From: Polyangium spumosum
GTDB lineage: Bacteria; Myxococcota_A; Polyangia; Polyangiales; Polyangiaceae
Length of the DNA stretch: 64,000 bases
Direction: 5' to 3'
Assembly: GCF_009649845.1 (NCBI RefSeq)
Contig: NZ_WJIE01000001.1
Span: forward strand, 124,001 to 188,000
Within the stretch, counting starts at the first letter, position 1. Each line of letters starts with the position of its first letter. The notes below the pieces were generated by a model. The model searched no databases and was not told the origin of the DNA. It saw only the letters and a list, made by a program, of their open reading frames with translations. Made by a program: the position numbers and the translations under genes. Below, piece after piece: positions 35,070 through 44,427 of this stretch.

Positions 35070-36422
35070 CTCGCGTTCGGGCGGGGGAGCAGGCTCGTAC
35101 GCGACGACGATGGGGCCCCTCGGGCGGAGGGTGATCAGGGGATCGAGGGCGAGGGGGGAGCTATCGAGGAGGCGGACGCGGAAGCGGCGGAGGATCGTGG
35201 CGAGGACGATGGTGGCTTCGAGGAGGGAGAACTGGTTGCCAATGCAGATGCGTGGCCCGCCGCCGAAGGGATAATACGCAAAACGAGGGAGCGCGCGCTC
35301 GAGGCCGCCGAGCCAGCGATCGGGGAGGAAGCGCTCGGGCTCGGGGAAATACCGGGCGTCGCGGTGATTGACGTACTGGGCCATCCAGAGCTGGGTGCCC
35401 CGGGGGATACGATAACCACAAAGCGTGAGGTCCTCGATGGCCTCGCGGCCAATGGCATACGCCGGCGGGTAGAGGCGCAAGGTCTCGAGGACGACGGCGC
35501 GGGCATAAGGGAGGCGCGCGAGGGTGTCGGTGGTGGGGAGGTCCTGCCCGAGGACGGCGTCGATTTCAGCGCAGAGGCGCGCCTCGATATCGGGATTGCG
35601 GCCGAGGAGGACAAACGCAAAGGAGAGGGCGAGGGCGGTGGTCTCGTGGCCAGCGAGGAAGAGGGTCATGAGCTCGTCGCGCATCTCGCGATCGGAGAGG
35701 CCACGGCCAGCGTCATCCTCGGCCGCGAGGAGCATGGAGAGGAGATCGGAGCCACCACGAGGACGCGCCCGCCGCTCACGGACGATGCCGAGCAGGACGT
35801 CGTCGAGGGTGGCAATGGCGTCGCGGAGGCGGCGATGGTCGGGCAAGGGGAGGCGCTCGACCCAGGGGTAGAGGGTGATCAAGCCGTCCCCGAAGCGATC
35901 GGTGACGAAGTTGATGGCCCGCGCGACGTCGGCGGCGCGGTCGTCGACGTCGCTGTCGAAGAGGGCCTTGGCGACGATGTTGAGGGTGAGGCGCATCATG
36001 TCGCGGTGAAGGTCGCGGACCTCGCGAGGCTGGAGGGAGAGGGCAAAACGCTCGGCCGCGAGGGCCATGTCGTTGCCGTAGGCGGCGATGCGCTCCCGGT
36101 GGAAAGCGGGGGCGAGGAGGCGGCGGTGGCGGAGCCAGATGTCGCCCTCCGAGGTGAGGAGGCCGTCGCCGAGGACACGGCCGAGGCCGCGGGTCATGCG
36201 GTCTTTCCAGAAGCGGCGGTGTTCGGTGACGAGGACACGTTCGATGTCGTCGGGCTCGCGGAGGAGGTAGGCGTCGATGGGGCCGAGGCGCATGCCGACG
36301 AGGGGCCCGCGCGCGGCCAGGGAGAGGAGGAAGGAGAGAGGATCGCCGCGATAGGCGAGGGAGTGGCCGACGAGCGGGAGGGCGCCCGGGGCCATGGGAG
36401 GGAGGGGGGCGGCGGAGGACAT
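35040..36422 (-). CDS. cytochrome P450
   Basis: 460 residues with the full set of P450 marks: I-helix AGHETT (257-262), K-helix ETLR (313-316), the PERF region and the haem-thiolate loop FGGGPRICIG with C393. It would insert oxygen into a lipophilic substrate using external redox partners, none of which is encoded nearby. There is no membrane anchor. ATG 36422 is preceded by a gap shared with the stress-protein gene. Tail-to-tail overlap with the receiver gene is 30 nt. It may belong to lipid or secondary metabolism; the substrate cannot be read. Confidence 0.95.
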   Translation of the reverse strand: MSSAAPLPPMAPGALPLVGHSLAYRGDPLSFLLSLAARGPLVGMRLGPIDAYLLREPDDIERVLVTEHRRFWKDRMTRGLGRVLGDGLLTSEGDIWLRHRRLLAPAFHRERIAAYGNDMALAAERFALSLQPREVRDLHRDMMRLTLNIVAKALFDSDVDDRAADVARAINFVTDRFGDGLITLYPWVERLPLPDHRRLRDAIATLDDVLLGIVRERRARPRGGSDLLSMLLAAEDDAGRGLSDREMRDELMTLFLAGHETTALALSFAFVLLGRNPDIEARLCAEIDAVLGQDLPTTDTLARLPYARAVVLETLRLYPPAYAIGREAIEDLTLCGYRIPRGTQLWMAQYVNHRDARYFPEPERFLPDRWLGGLERALPRFAYYPFGGGPRICIGNQFSLLEATIVLATILRRFRVRLLDSSPLALDPLITLRPRGPIVVAYEPAPPPERELLRPAVSPS

Positions 36423-36506
36423 GGGGGGATTGTACTGGAAAAACAGTGGCAGGACGGAGGCGCAATGGCCCCTCGTCGGGCGCGAGGAGGTCCCGCGCCC
36501 CTCCGC

Positions 36507-37016
36507 TCAGGCGCCCTGTCGCCGCTCTCGGACCAGGTCCGCGGGCGATACGCCCCCGCGGAGCCGCTCGGCGAGCGACTCCTCCCCCTCGGAGACCCGC
36601 ACGGTGAGCACGGGGCAGGGGGCGTTCCACATGACCCCCTCGGCGACGCTGCCGACGAGCATGTGCAGCCGCCCGACGCGGCCGTGTGTCCCCATGATGA
36701 TCAGGTCGTGCTCGCCGTCCGCCGCCGCATGGACGATCGTCTTCAGCGGGTCGCCGGTCTGCGTGCTGCGGCCGAGCCGGTCCCCCAGGCGGCTCCGGGC
36801 CCTCGAGATGGCTTCCTCCATCTGCTGCTCGGCCTGCCGCTGCGCTTCGGGGGCGAGCGGCACCGTGGAGCCCACGCCGACGTCGCCCTGCTCGTGCACG
36901 TGCAGCACATCGACGCTGGCCCCGAGCTCGTCCGCGAACGAACTCGCGTATTCGAGCGCGGCGATCGAGCAGGCCGAAGGATCCATCGGAACGAGAATCT
37001 TGCGGATGAGCGGCAT
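36507..37016 (-). CDS. universal stress protein (UspA family)
   Basis: 169 residues, one Usp domain. The ATP-binding signature GTHGRVGRLHMLVGSVAEGV matches the G-x2-G-x9-G(S/T) pattern, and the N-terminal ILVPMDPS strand is typical. A short tail (LRGGVSPADLV) follows the domain. ATG 37016 sits after CGGAG at suitable spacing; 37025 is an alternative. Members help survive starvation and other stresses; the gene stands alone, divergent from a surface-protein gene. Confidence 0.92.
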   Translation of the reverse strand: MPLIRKILVPMDPSACSIAALEYASSFADELGASVDVLHVHEQGDVGVGSTVPLAPEAQRQAEQQMEEAISRARSRLGDRLGRSTQTGDPLKTIVHAAADGEHDLIIMGTHGRVGRLHMLVGSVAEGVMWNAPCPVLTVRVSEGEESLAERLRGGVSPADLVRERRQGA

Positions 37017-37119
37017 GCGATTCAATACTCCGCCGAGCGATGAAGCAACGCTCGTGCCCAGCGTCCTGAATGGCGGGCTTCGCGCGGCGGCCGAGACCGG
37101 TTAAGCTCGCCTCCGCGCC

Positions 37120-38352
37120 ATGACGCCGCGTCCCGACCCCACCGCCTCCGCAAGACGTACGCTCGCCGCGACCGCCGCGCTCGCCCTCGGCTCGCTCGCC
37201 CCCGCGGCGGCGAGCGCAGCCGACCCCGAACCCGCTCCCGTCGCCATTCCCGCGCCCGCCCCCGCGCCCATTCCTGATCCGGAGTACCCGCCTCCCGTCG
37301 TCGTCCCCGACGATCCACCTCCGCCGTCGCCCTCCTCCGTCCCGTACCGCCCCGTCAATTTCGGGTTCATGTATCCGATCGCGACCAACGTCGGCGCGCC
37401 GGACATCTTCACCCACCTCGACATCGCGCTCGTGCTCGGCCGGATCGGCTATCTCGGCGGCTTGCAGATCGGGCCCGTGGGCTGGGTCGGTTACGATATG
37501 CGGGGCGCGCAGATCGGGCTCGCCCACGTCGTCGATGGGCGGGCCGAGGGGCTCGAGATCGACGGGATCTTCTCGATCGCGCGCGGCGATTTCACGGGCG
37601 CGCAGGTCGCCGGGCTCATGGGGTGGACGAGCGGGCGGATGACGGGGCTCGCGCTCGCAGGGATGGCGAGCCACGCGAGCGGGGACGTGGACGGCGTCCT
37701 CGCCGGAGGCCTCGTCTCCGTCGCGCGAGGCAGGGTCCGCGGGCTTCAAATCGCGGGCGGGACGAACATCGGGCGCGTCGACGGGCTGCAGATCGGGGTC
37801 GTGAACGTCTCCGCGGAGGTGCGCGGCGTGCAGATCGGGATCGTCAACGTGGCGCGGCGTATCGAGGGCGTGCAGATCGGGGTCCTCAACGTCACGGACA
37901 AGCTGGAAGGCGAATCCCTCGGCCTCGTGCCCATCCCGCGGCGGGGCGGGGTTCACCCGCTCGTCTGGGGATCGAATTCCATCTTCGCGAACGTGGGCGT
38001 GAAATTCGCCAGCGCGTACGCGTATTCGATCCTCGGGATCGGCCTGCACAATCGTCCGACCCCGGAAGGCCGGCGGCAAGCGGCGTTCACCGCGGGGCTC
38101 ACGCTGGGCGCGCGCGTGCCGATCGCCGAGGGGTTCGCGGTGGCCGGGGATCTCGGCGCGAACCGGCTCTTCGCGGAGGGGGTGCCGCTCACCACGCACG
38201 ACGAGCTTTACAAGGCGCGCGTGCTGCTCTCGTTCGAGATCGCCAAACGGCTCGTGCCGTTCGTCGGGGGCGGCGTGGCGATGGCCGTGCAGGGGGCGGA
38301 TTCGCTGCGGTTCACGGTCTTGCCGGAGGGGACGGCGGGGATCGAGCTCTGA
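37120..38352 (+). CDS. LA_2272-type surface repeat protein
   Basis: 410 residues. A signal peptide ends near SAADPEP, followed by a Pro/Ala/Val-rich linker (about 35-75). The centre carries a repeat of about 20 residues with the core GLQIG or GVQIG..NV (for example GLQIGVVNV, GVQIGIVNV, GVQIGVLNV), preceded by looser copies. The C-terminal ~130 residues alternate hydrophobic and polar residues as in an outer-membrane strand region. This repeat type is known from surface proteins of Leptospira and myxobacteria; function unknown. Confidence 0.78.
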   Translation: MTPRPDPTASARRTLAATAALALGSLAPAAASAADPEPAPVAIPAPAPAPIPDPEYPPPVVVPDDPPPPSPSSVPYRPVNFGFMYPIATNVGAPDIFTHLDIALVLGRIGYLGGLQIGPVGWVGYDMRGAQIGLAHVVDGRAEGLEIDGIFSIARGDFTGAQVAGLMGWTSGRMTGLALAGMASHASGDVDGVLAGGLVSVARGRVRGLQIAGGTNIGRVDGLQIGVVNVSAEVRGVQIGIVNVARRIEGVQIGVLNVTDKLEGESLGLVPIPRRGGVHPLVWGSNSIFANVGVKFASAYAYSILGIGLHNRPTPEGRRQAAFTAGLTLGARVPIAEGFAVAGDLGANRLFAEGVPLTTHDELYKARVLLSFEIAKRLVPFVGGGVAMAVQGADSLRFTVLPEGTAGIEL

Positions 38353-38405
38353 TTGGTCAGCCCCTGGAAATCGTGGTAAATGCGGAGATGGAGGGGGCGA
38401 CCATC

Positions 38406-39653
38406 ATGAAATGCAATCGCGACGTGCTCGTCGTGTCGTGTGCCGTAGGGGTCGGAGCTGCCGCGGGCCTCGTCCCTGCGCAGGCCCATTCGTCCGGCGC
38501 GATCTTCGTCCAGCCGGGTCAGTCGATCCAGGCCGCCATCGATCAGGCGTCCCCTGGAGACACGATCCTGATCATGCCAGGCGTGTACCAGGTGTGCGCC
38601 GATTCGACCAACGGCCTCGTCATCGACAAGAGCGGCATCTCGCTCGTCGGGCTGAGCACGCCCACCGAGCGCGTCGTCGTCGAGAAATGCGACACGCAGC
38701 GCAACGGTATCGTCGTCGTGCCCAGCGAACACAAGGACTGCATGGGCTGCCACGAGAGCATGGCGCCGCCGTTCGCGCTGAAGCCCGGCATCGACGACAT
38801 CACGGGCTGCGCCGAGCCCGCCCTGCACGACGTCGAGATCCGCGGCATCACCGTCCGCAATTTCGAGAACAACGGGCTGTTCACGGAGTGCGTCGACGGC
38901 TTCCGTATCGTCGACGTCCACGCGGAGGGCAACCCGAACTACGGGATCTTCCCGACGCTCTCGCGCAACGGGCTCATCGCGCGGAGCTTCGCCACGGGCG
39001 CCGTCGACAGCGGCATCTGGGTCGAGACGTCGGAGAACGTGCGGGTCACGCACAACCTGGTCGAAGGCAACACCCTCGGCCTCGAGGTGTCGAACAGCGA
39101 CGATGTCGAGCTGACCTACAACGTGGTCAGGAACAACTCCATCGGAATCGCGGCCTTCCTCTTGCCGGAGATTTACGATATCCGGCCAGGCGCCAAGCGG
39201 ATCGACGTCCGCCACAACCTCGTCTACGACAACAACAAGCCGAACACGGTCCCGGAGAATCATCCGCTCAGGCCGTTCCCGTCCGGGCAGGGCATTCTTT
39301 ACATCGGCGTGGACGCGTCGGAGATCTCCGGCAACCTCGTCGTCGGCAACGATTTCACGGGCATCGTCCTCGCGGACTTCGATGTGGTGGCCCCCGGCGA
39401 ACCGAGCTGCGGGGACGTGTGCGGCGCGTTCCAGGAGGACCAGGACGCCCGGGACAACCACGTGTTCAGCAACCTGGCGACGGGAAATGGCCTGCATCCA
39501 GGCTCGCCGGGGGAGAACCCGTTCTTCTTCGTCGCGAGCGACCTGGCGCTGCTCAGCCCGTCGCCGACGACCACCAACTGCTTCGAGAAGAACGTGTTCG
39601 ACACGTTCTTCTGGCTGCCCTTCGGGCCGACCGCTCCGCCCGATTGCGACTGA
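38406..39653 (+). CDS. secreted right-handed parallel beta-helix protein
   Basis: 415 residues. ATG 38406 follows GGAGGGGG at 38390-38397. A signal peptide ends near PAQA. The body opens with GQSIQAAIDQASPGDTILIMPGVY, the standard start of a parallel beta-helix, and then shows NxxGI/GLxV rungs (NGLFTECVDGFRIV, GIWVETSENVRVTHN). It is a pectate-lyase-like fold without identifiable catalytic residues. An inserted loop carries CMGCH plus a further Cys, odd for this fold. It may bind or cleave polysaccharide. Confidence 0.82.
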   Translation: MKCNRDVLVVSCAVGVGAAAGLVPAQAHSSGAIFVQPGQSIQAAIDQASPGDTILIMPGVYQVCADSTNGLVIDKSGISLVGLSTPTERVVVEKCDTQRNGIVVVPSEHKDCMGCHESMAPPFALKPGIDDITGCAEPALHDVEIRGITVRNFENNGLFTECVDGFRIVDVHAEGNPNYGIFPTLSRNGLIARSFATGAVDSGIWVETSENVRVTHNLVEGNTLGLEVSNSDDVELTYNVVRNNSIGIAAFLLPEIYDIRPGAKRIDVRHNLVYDNNKPNTVPENHPLRPFPSGQGILYIGVDASEISGNLVVGNDFTGIVLADFDVVAPGEPSCGDVCGAFQEDQDARDNHVFSNLATGNGLHPGSPGENPFFFVASDLALLSPSPTTTNCFEKNVFDTFFWLPFGPTAPPDCD

Positions 39654-39668
39654 ACGTCCCTCGCGGGA

Positions 39669-40304
39669 TCAAGCGACGGCCGCGGGCGACGTCGCGGCCG
39701 TGTGGGCGTCCGCCTGCGCGCGCGCGTCGAGGGCCCGCGCAGCGGCGAGGAGCAGCGCCGCCTGGCCGATCGAGACGAGCGCATACGCAATACAAACCAG
39801 GACCGCCCCGTCGCCGAACCCACTCACGGCCAGGAGCGCGAGGATCAGCACGACATTGTGCACGAGCGAAAAACGCGCGATGGCGCGCGACTGGGTGGCG
39901 GCATTCGGATCCCGGCGCAGCAGCAGGACGCCCGCCGCGAGAAGGCCCCCGGCGACGTAAAGGCCGGTCGGCGCCGAGAGGGTGAGGACGAAGACCACGG
40001 GCTGCATGACCTCCACGGGCCTCCCGAGCATCTCCAGGCTGACGACGAGCCCCGCGAGCGCCGCGAGCGCCCCCGGGACGACCATCTGACCGAGGAGGAA
40101 GCTCGTGATCGCCGCGAGCTTCACCAGGATCGGCGCCTTGCCCGGGACCCAGATCGGCACGTCGACGGCGCGGTAAGCGCCGCCGCCGCGCTTCTCGTAC
40201 CGCGCGAGCACGAGCCCCCACACGCCGCGCCCCGCGATACGCCCTCCCACGTACAGCAGCGACGGGACAGCCAGAAACAGCGCAAGGAATAGAACGATCT
40301 CCAT
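39669..40304 (-). CDS. hypothetical membrane protein
   Basis: 211 residues with about five hydrophobic segments, starting with one at residues 3-22, so it is an inner-membrane protein. I recognise no family. A segment after the first helix (YEKRGGGAYRAVDVPIWVPGKAPILVK) is charged and should face the cytoplasm or periplasm. It is convergent with the beta-helix gene (15-nt gap) and divergent from the astacin-like gene across 263 bp, where no clear promoter or other gene could be recognised. Confidence 0.65.
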   Translation of the reverse strand: MEIVLFLALFLAVPSLLYVGGRIAGRGVWGLVLARYEKRGGGAYRAVDVPIWVPGKAPILVKLAAITSFLLGQMVVPGALAALAGLVVSLEMLGRPVEVMQPVVFVLTLSAPTGLYVAGGLLAAGVLLLRRDPNAATQSRAIARFSLVHNVVLILALLAVSGFGDGAVLVCIAYALVSIGQAALLLAAARALDARAQADAHTAATSPAAVA

Positions 40305-40552
40305 CGTGACCTCGGGGTTTCGAGCGATGGACGTCCGAGGCGCGCCGAACGTTCCGTGTCGTCCGAGGAGTTAGGGTGCAGGGATCGAGGAGACAAGGTG
40401 GGAACCTCGGCCACCTTCACGCCCACGCGCGGCGTCGATTGCGCGCGCACATCGGACATTTCTCCGCGCCGGTCACGAAAGTTACCACATCGACGGCTCC
40501 TCCCGATCCTGGTACAGATTCGACTCTGTCCGGGATGACCACGAATCGGAAG

Positions 40553-40558
40553 AAGGAG
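40553..40558 (+). promoter_or_regulatory. ribosome-binding site deciding the astacin-like start
   Basis: AAGGAG lies nine bases before ATG 40568. It favours this start over the in-frame ATG at 40535, which has no such site and would add residues in front of the signal peptide. Confidence 0.65.
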
Positions 40559-40567
40559 ACGTCGCGC

Positions 40568-41449
40568 ATGAAGAAGCTTGGCCTCGTTCACGGAATGCTC
40601 GTGCTGTCCGCCACCGCCGCGCTCGCGACCGGCTGCGTCGCCGATGCCGGCGAGGTGGGGGACGTGGAGAACGTCGGAATGGGGATCACCTGGGAGGAGT
40701 TCCAGGCGAACGTCTTCCAGGAGCCGGAGACGGGCGTTTACATCGTCGACGGCGATACGCCGATGTTCAGCGAAGCCGAGCTCGAGCAATTCTACCTGGA
40801 GCACGTGCAGGACGGCGCGCTCGCGGTGTATACGTCCGGCGGCCAGGACGTGAAATGGGACGCGGCGACGGCGCTGAACATCACGTATTGCGTCAGCACG
40901 AACTTCGGCAGCCGCTACAGCACGGTCGTGAATGCGATGAACCAGGCGACGAGCGCCTGGGAGGGCGCGGCGAACATCAATTTCGTCCACAAGAGCGACC
41001 AGGACTCGGCCTGCTCGGCGCAAAACAAGAACGTCATCTTCGACGTCCGCCCGGTCAACGTGGGCGGGCAGTACCTCGCGCGCGCGTTCTTCCCGAACAC
41101 GAGCCGCAACGGCCGCAACGTGCTCATCGACAACAGCTCGTTCACGACGCAGGGCATCTCGCTCGACGGCATCCTGCGCCACGAGCTCGGCCACGCGCTC
41201 GGCTTCCGCCACGAGCACACGCGCCCCGAGGCCGGCGCCTGCTTCGAGGACAACAACTGGCGCGGCCTGACGCCTTACGACTCGAGCTCGGTCATGCACT
41301 ACCCGCAGTGCAATGGGACGAACTCCTGGGCGCTCAACCTGACGAGCCAGGACAAGGCCGGCGCAGCCGCGCTCTACGGCGCCCCGGGCGGCGGCGGCAC
41401 GGACGGCGGCGGCAGCGGCGGCGGCAAGGGCGGCGGCAAGCCCAAGTGA
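40568..41449 (+). CDS. astacin-like zinc metallopeptidase lipoprotein
   Basis: 293 residues. Signal helix and lipobox ATGC (C21) predict lipidation. The zinc motif HELGHALGFRHE starts at H205 (H205, H209, H215, catalytic E206), with E216 and R as in the astacin-type HExxHxxGxxHE, and a Met-turn SSVMHYPQ follows about 30 residues later. The tail is a Gly/Ser/Lys linker. It should be a surface or released protease, possibly acting in predation. The hairpin at 41471 ends its transcript. Confidence 0.88.
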   Translation: MKKLGLVHGMLVLSATAALATGCVADAGEVGDVENVGMGITWEEFQANVFQEPETGVYIVDGDTPMFSEAELEQFYLEHVQDGALAVYTSGGQDVKWDAATALNITYCVSTNFGSRYSTVVNAMNQATSAWEGAANINFVHKSDQDSACSAQNKNVIFDVRPVNVGGQYLARAFFPNTSRNGRNVLIDNSSFTTQGISLDGILRHELGHALGFRHEHTRPEAGACFEDNNWRGLTPYDSSSVMHYPQCNGTNSWALNLTSQDKAGAAALYGAPGGGGTDGGGSGGGKGGGKPK

Positions 41450-41470
41450 ACCGCTGAGCCTCACCAGACG

Positions 41471-41501
41471 CCCGCCCTCTCCACCACGCGGAGAGGGCGG
41501 G
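41471..41501. terminator. bidirectional hairpin terminator
   Basis: CCCGCCCTCTCC (41471-41482) and GGAGAGGGCGGG (41490-41501) form a perfect 12-bp stem with a 7-nt loop. It sits between the convergent astacin-like and ppa genes. There is no T-run on either side, so the mechanism may not be the classic intrinsic one. Confidence 0.7.
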
Positions 41502-41515
41502 TCGGGGTGGGGAGG

Positions 41516-42058
41516 TCAGGGTTTGTCCCAGGCCGCGTCCTTCCGGTACGTGGCGAGCGACTCGGCGATCACCTCGACGGCGCGCTTGCGATCGTAGAGG
41601 TCGTCGACCTCGCTGATCTTGCCCTCGAGGATCTTGTAATCCTGAAAGAAGCGCCGGATCTCGGCGAGGACGTGCGGCGGGAGGGCCGTCGCGTCCTCGT
41701 AATGGGCATACGCAGGATCGTCGATCGCCACGGCGACGATCTTGTCGTCGACGCCCTTGTCGTCACGCATCCGAAACCCGCCCACCGGCCGGGCGCGCAC
41801 GATGGTCAGGGGATGAACGGGCTCCTGCATCAAGACGAGGATGTCGAGCGGGTCGCCGTCGCCCGCGTGCGTCTGCGGGATGAAGCCGTAGTTCGCGGGA
41901 TAGTGGACCGACGAGTAAAGGACGCGGTCGAGCATGAGCAGGCCCGTGCGCTTGTCGAGCTCGTACTTGAGCTTGGATCCCCGCGGGATCTCGATCACCG
42001 CGGGGACGAAGTCCGAAATGGTGGAGGGGACGACGTGGATATCGTGAAGCGGATGCAT
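41516..42058 (-). CDS. ppa: inorganic pyrophosphatase, family I
   Basis: 180 residues, normal for the soluble family I enzyme that hydrolyses pyrophosphate with Mg2+. The signature DGDPLDILV is present, with IEIPRGSKLKYELDK near the N-terminus and the DDKIVAV block. ATG 42058 matches the family start. It stands alone, 50 nt after the start of the next same-strand gene region, and ends at the hairpin shared with the astacin-like gene. Confidence 0.96.
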   Translation of the reverse strand: MHPLHDIHVVPSTISDFVPAVIEIPRGSKLKYELDKRTGLLMLDRVLYSSVHYPANYGFIPQTHAGDGDPLDILVLMQEPVHPLTIVRARPVGGFRMRDDKGVDDKIVAVAIDDPAYAHYEDATALPPHVLAEIRRFFQDYKILEGKISEVDDLYDRKRAVEVIAESLATYRKDAAWDKP

Positions 42059-42107
42059 GCGCGGCAGGCTCTACCCCAACCGCGCACATTTGCCAGTCTC
42101 GGCGAGC

Positions 42108-44249
42108 TCAGGGTGCGAGCTTGGCGAGGAACATGTCCGTCCCGCCGGCCGAGGTGAAGGGCCCGCCGCCGAAGTCGATGATGTTCTCGAAGGTGCCCGT
42201 CACCCAGGTGTTGGTCATCGGGTCGATCGCGACCGACTCGCCCGACTGGTGCGTCAGCATGCCGCTGCCGTAACGGCGGAGCCAGAGCGGCCCACCACTC
42301 GGGTCGAGCTTGGCCACGAAGACGTCGCGCCCGCCCGCGCTGACCGCCGGGCCACCGCCGAAGTTGACCTGCCCGAAGAACTCGCCCGTCACCACGATGT
42401 TGCCGAAGACGTCGACCGCGACGCCCTGGCCACGCTGCGCGCTCATGTTGCCGAAGCTCTTGGCCCAGACCGGGTTGCCCATGGCGTCGAGCTTGGCGAT
42501 GTACCCGTCGACATTGGCCGTCCCGTCGGCCGAGGTCAGCGCGAACCCGCCGATCGTCATCGCTCCGGCGAACTCGCCCGTGAAGACGACGGCGCCCTGG
42601 TTGTCCACGGCCACCGCGAACGCGCGCTGGTTCGAGGCGTCGCCGTAGCTCTTGCTCCACTGGTGCGTGCCGAAGCTGTCGAGCCGCACGACGGCGACGT
42701 CGTAATCACCCGCGCTCGTGAGCGTGCCGCCGCCGAAGTTGACGCTGTTCTGGAAGGCCCCGACGAACGTGACCTGGTTCGATCCGGAGGCCGAGACCTC
42801 GTAGCCGAACTGCGTGCCCTGGCCGCCGAAGGTCTTGGCCCAGAGCTCGCCACCGGTCGTCGAGTACTTGAGGAGGATCGCGTCGAGGCCGTCGACCCCC
42901 ATGAGCTGCTGGCCGCCGAAGGTGATGTTGCCCGAGAACTGGCCCGTCACGTAGGCCGCGCCCGCCGCGTCGACCGCGATGTCCATGCCCTGCTGCGTGA
43001 CCGTGTTGCCGAGCGTCTTCACCCAGACCTGGACGCCCTCCGTGGTCAACTTGGCCACGAAGAGGTCGTCGCCGCCCATGCTCGTGTGCGTGCCACTCCC
43101 GAAGCTGAGCGTGCCCTGGAACGAGCCCGTGACGTACACGTTGCCCGAGCCGTCGACGGCGATGCCGTTGCCGACCTGGTTCAGGTTGTTGCCGTACCGC
43201 TTCGCCCAGAGGACGTTGCCCATGGGGTCGTACTTCGCGACGAGCAGGTCGAAGCCACCCGCGCTCGTGAGCGTGCCGACGGAGCCGCCGAAGTCGATCG
43301 AGCCCTCGAAGTGGCCGATCGTGTAGACGTTGCCCTGGCTGTCCACCGCGACGTCCATGCCGATCTGGTTCGAGGCGTCGCCGTAGGGCTTGCTCGCGAC
43401 GTGGTTGCCCGTGCACGCGAGCGCCACGCCGTTGCAGTCCTCGTCGGCGGGCGAGGCGCAGTTGTCGAGCGAGGGGAGGACCTCGCCCATGCAGGCGCCG
43501 TAACCCGTGCCGTCCGGGAGGCAGGTCTGCATGCCGGGCATGCAGACGCCGACGCCGGACGTGCCATCCTGGCCGGTGTAACAAGACATCGACGTGTTCG
43601 GGACGCAGGCGCAGCCGATGCCGTCGTCGACGTTGCCGTCGCAGTCGTCGTCGAGCATGTTGCAGACCTCGACCGCGGGCTGGACCTGCCCGACGCAGGC
43701 CTCGTAGGACTTGCCGTCGGCCGCGCACGTGGCCTTGCCCATCATGCAGATGCCGACGCCGGCCGTGCCGCCCGGGCCTTCGTAGCAGTCCATCATCTCG
43801 CCCGGCACGCAGACGCAGTCGGCGCCGTCGTCGACCATGCCGTTGCAGTCGTCGTCGACGCCGTTGCACGTCTCGGTCGCGGGTACGACCTCGCCGACGC
43901 ACGCGCCGAACTCGCCGCTCGGCTCGCAGGTCTGCACGCCTGCGACGCAGGGTCCGACGCCCTGGCTGTCGTCGGGGCCCGAATAACACGGCTGCGTGGT
44001 GCCGAGGGTGCAGCCGGCCATGCCGCCCTGGCCGCCCATCCCGCCGGCGCCGCCCTGGCCGCCGATCCCGCCGGCGCCGCCCTGGCCGCCGATCCCGCCG
44101 GCGCCGCCCTGGCCGCCGGTGCCGCCGGCGCCGCCCTGCGCGCCTCCGGTGGTGATGGGGGGGGCGTCGCTGCAGCCCGTCACGGCGGTGAGCAGGGCGA
44201 GGGTGATCGTGGGGAAAGAAAGAGAAAGAATACGCGATCGGCGAAGCAT
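42108..44249 (-). CDS. lipoprotein with MopE-type Cys repeats and SBBP propeller
   Basis: 713 residues. Lipobox VTGC (C26), then a Gly-rich linker of 9-residue repeats (GGQGGAGGI). Residues about 75-290 hold repeated segments of the MopE type, CNGVDDDCNGMVDDG and variants, alternating with CxPG..CYxGP motifs. Residues about 290-713 contain about ten SBBP-like blades (GNVYVTGSFQG...F.GGG.. and D.FVAKL). Known MopE relatives bind copper or calcium at the cell surface; the acidic D-D-D-C motifs here would suit metal binding. ATG 44249. Surface role inferred. Confidence 0.85.
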   Translation of the reverse strand: MLRRSRILSLSFPTITLALLTAVTGCSDAPPITTGGAQGGAGGTGGQGGAGGIGGQGGAGGIGGQGGAGGMGGQGGMAGCTLGTTQPCYSGPDDSQGVGPCVAGVQTCEPSGEFGACVGEVVPATETCNGVDDDCNGMVDDGADCVCVPGEMMDCYEGPGGTAGVGICMMGKATCAADGKSYEACVGQVQPAVEVCNMLDDDCDGNVDDGIGCACVPNTSMSCYTGQDGTSGVGVCMPGMQTCLPDGTGYGACMGEVLPSLDNCASPADEDCNGVALACTGNHVASKPYGDASNQIGMDVAVDSQGNVYTIGHFEGSIDFGGSVGTLTSAGGFDLLVAKYDPMGNVLWAKRYGNNLNQVGNGIAVDGSGNVYVTGSFQGTLSFGSGTHTSMGGDDLFVAKLTTEGVQVWVKTLGNTVTQQGMDIAVDAAGAAYVTGQFSGNITFGGQQLMGVDGLDAILLKYSTTGGELWAKTFGGQGTQFGYEVSASGSNQVTFVGAFQNSVNFGGGTLTSAGDYDVAVVRLDSFGTHQWSKSYGDASNQRAFAVAVDNQGAVVFTGEFAGAMTIGGFALTSADGTANVDGYIAKLDAMGNPVWAKSFGNMSAQRGQGVAVDVFGNIVVTGEFFGQVNFGGGPAVSAGGRDVFVAKLDPSGGPLWLRRYGSGMLTHQSGESVAIDPMTNTWVTGTFENIIDFGGGPFTSAGGTDMFLAKLAP
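44020..44145 (-). repeat. 27-bp tandem repeat encoding the Gly-rich linker
   Basis: Units start at 44038, 44065, 44092 and 44119, preceded by an 18-bp partial at 44020. Each encodes nine residues (GGQGGAGGI/M/T). The near identity of the DNA indicates recent slippage; linker length probably varies between strains. Confidence 0.88.
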
Positions 44250-44427
44250 GCTGGAGCCTCCGGCGTGGACCGAGGGGAGTGTTCCCGAGTTTCCGTCACA
44301 TTAGCGAATGCAAGGCCATCCACAATAGCCGGGCCGTTTCCTGCCGGTTCCGGCGAGAAATGTCGAGGGAAACGTGCGCTGGGTGCGCTCCTTGACGCCC
44401 GGGAGGGGCTCTGCTCTCTTTTTCCCC

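Noticed and set aside
38745-38760. Cytochrome c assignment from CMGCH in the beta-helix protein
   Set aside because: A single motif in a loop of a clear beta-helix fold is not enough; kept only as a low-interest finding.
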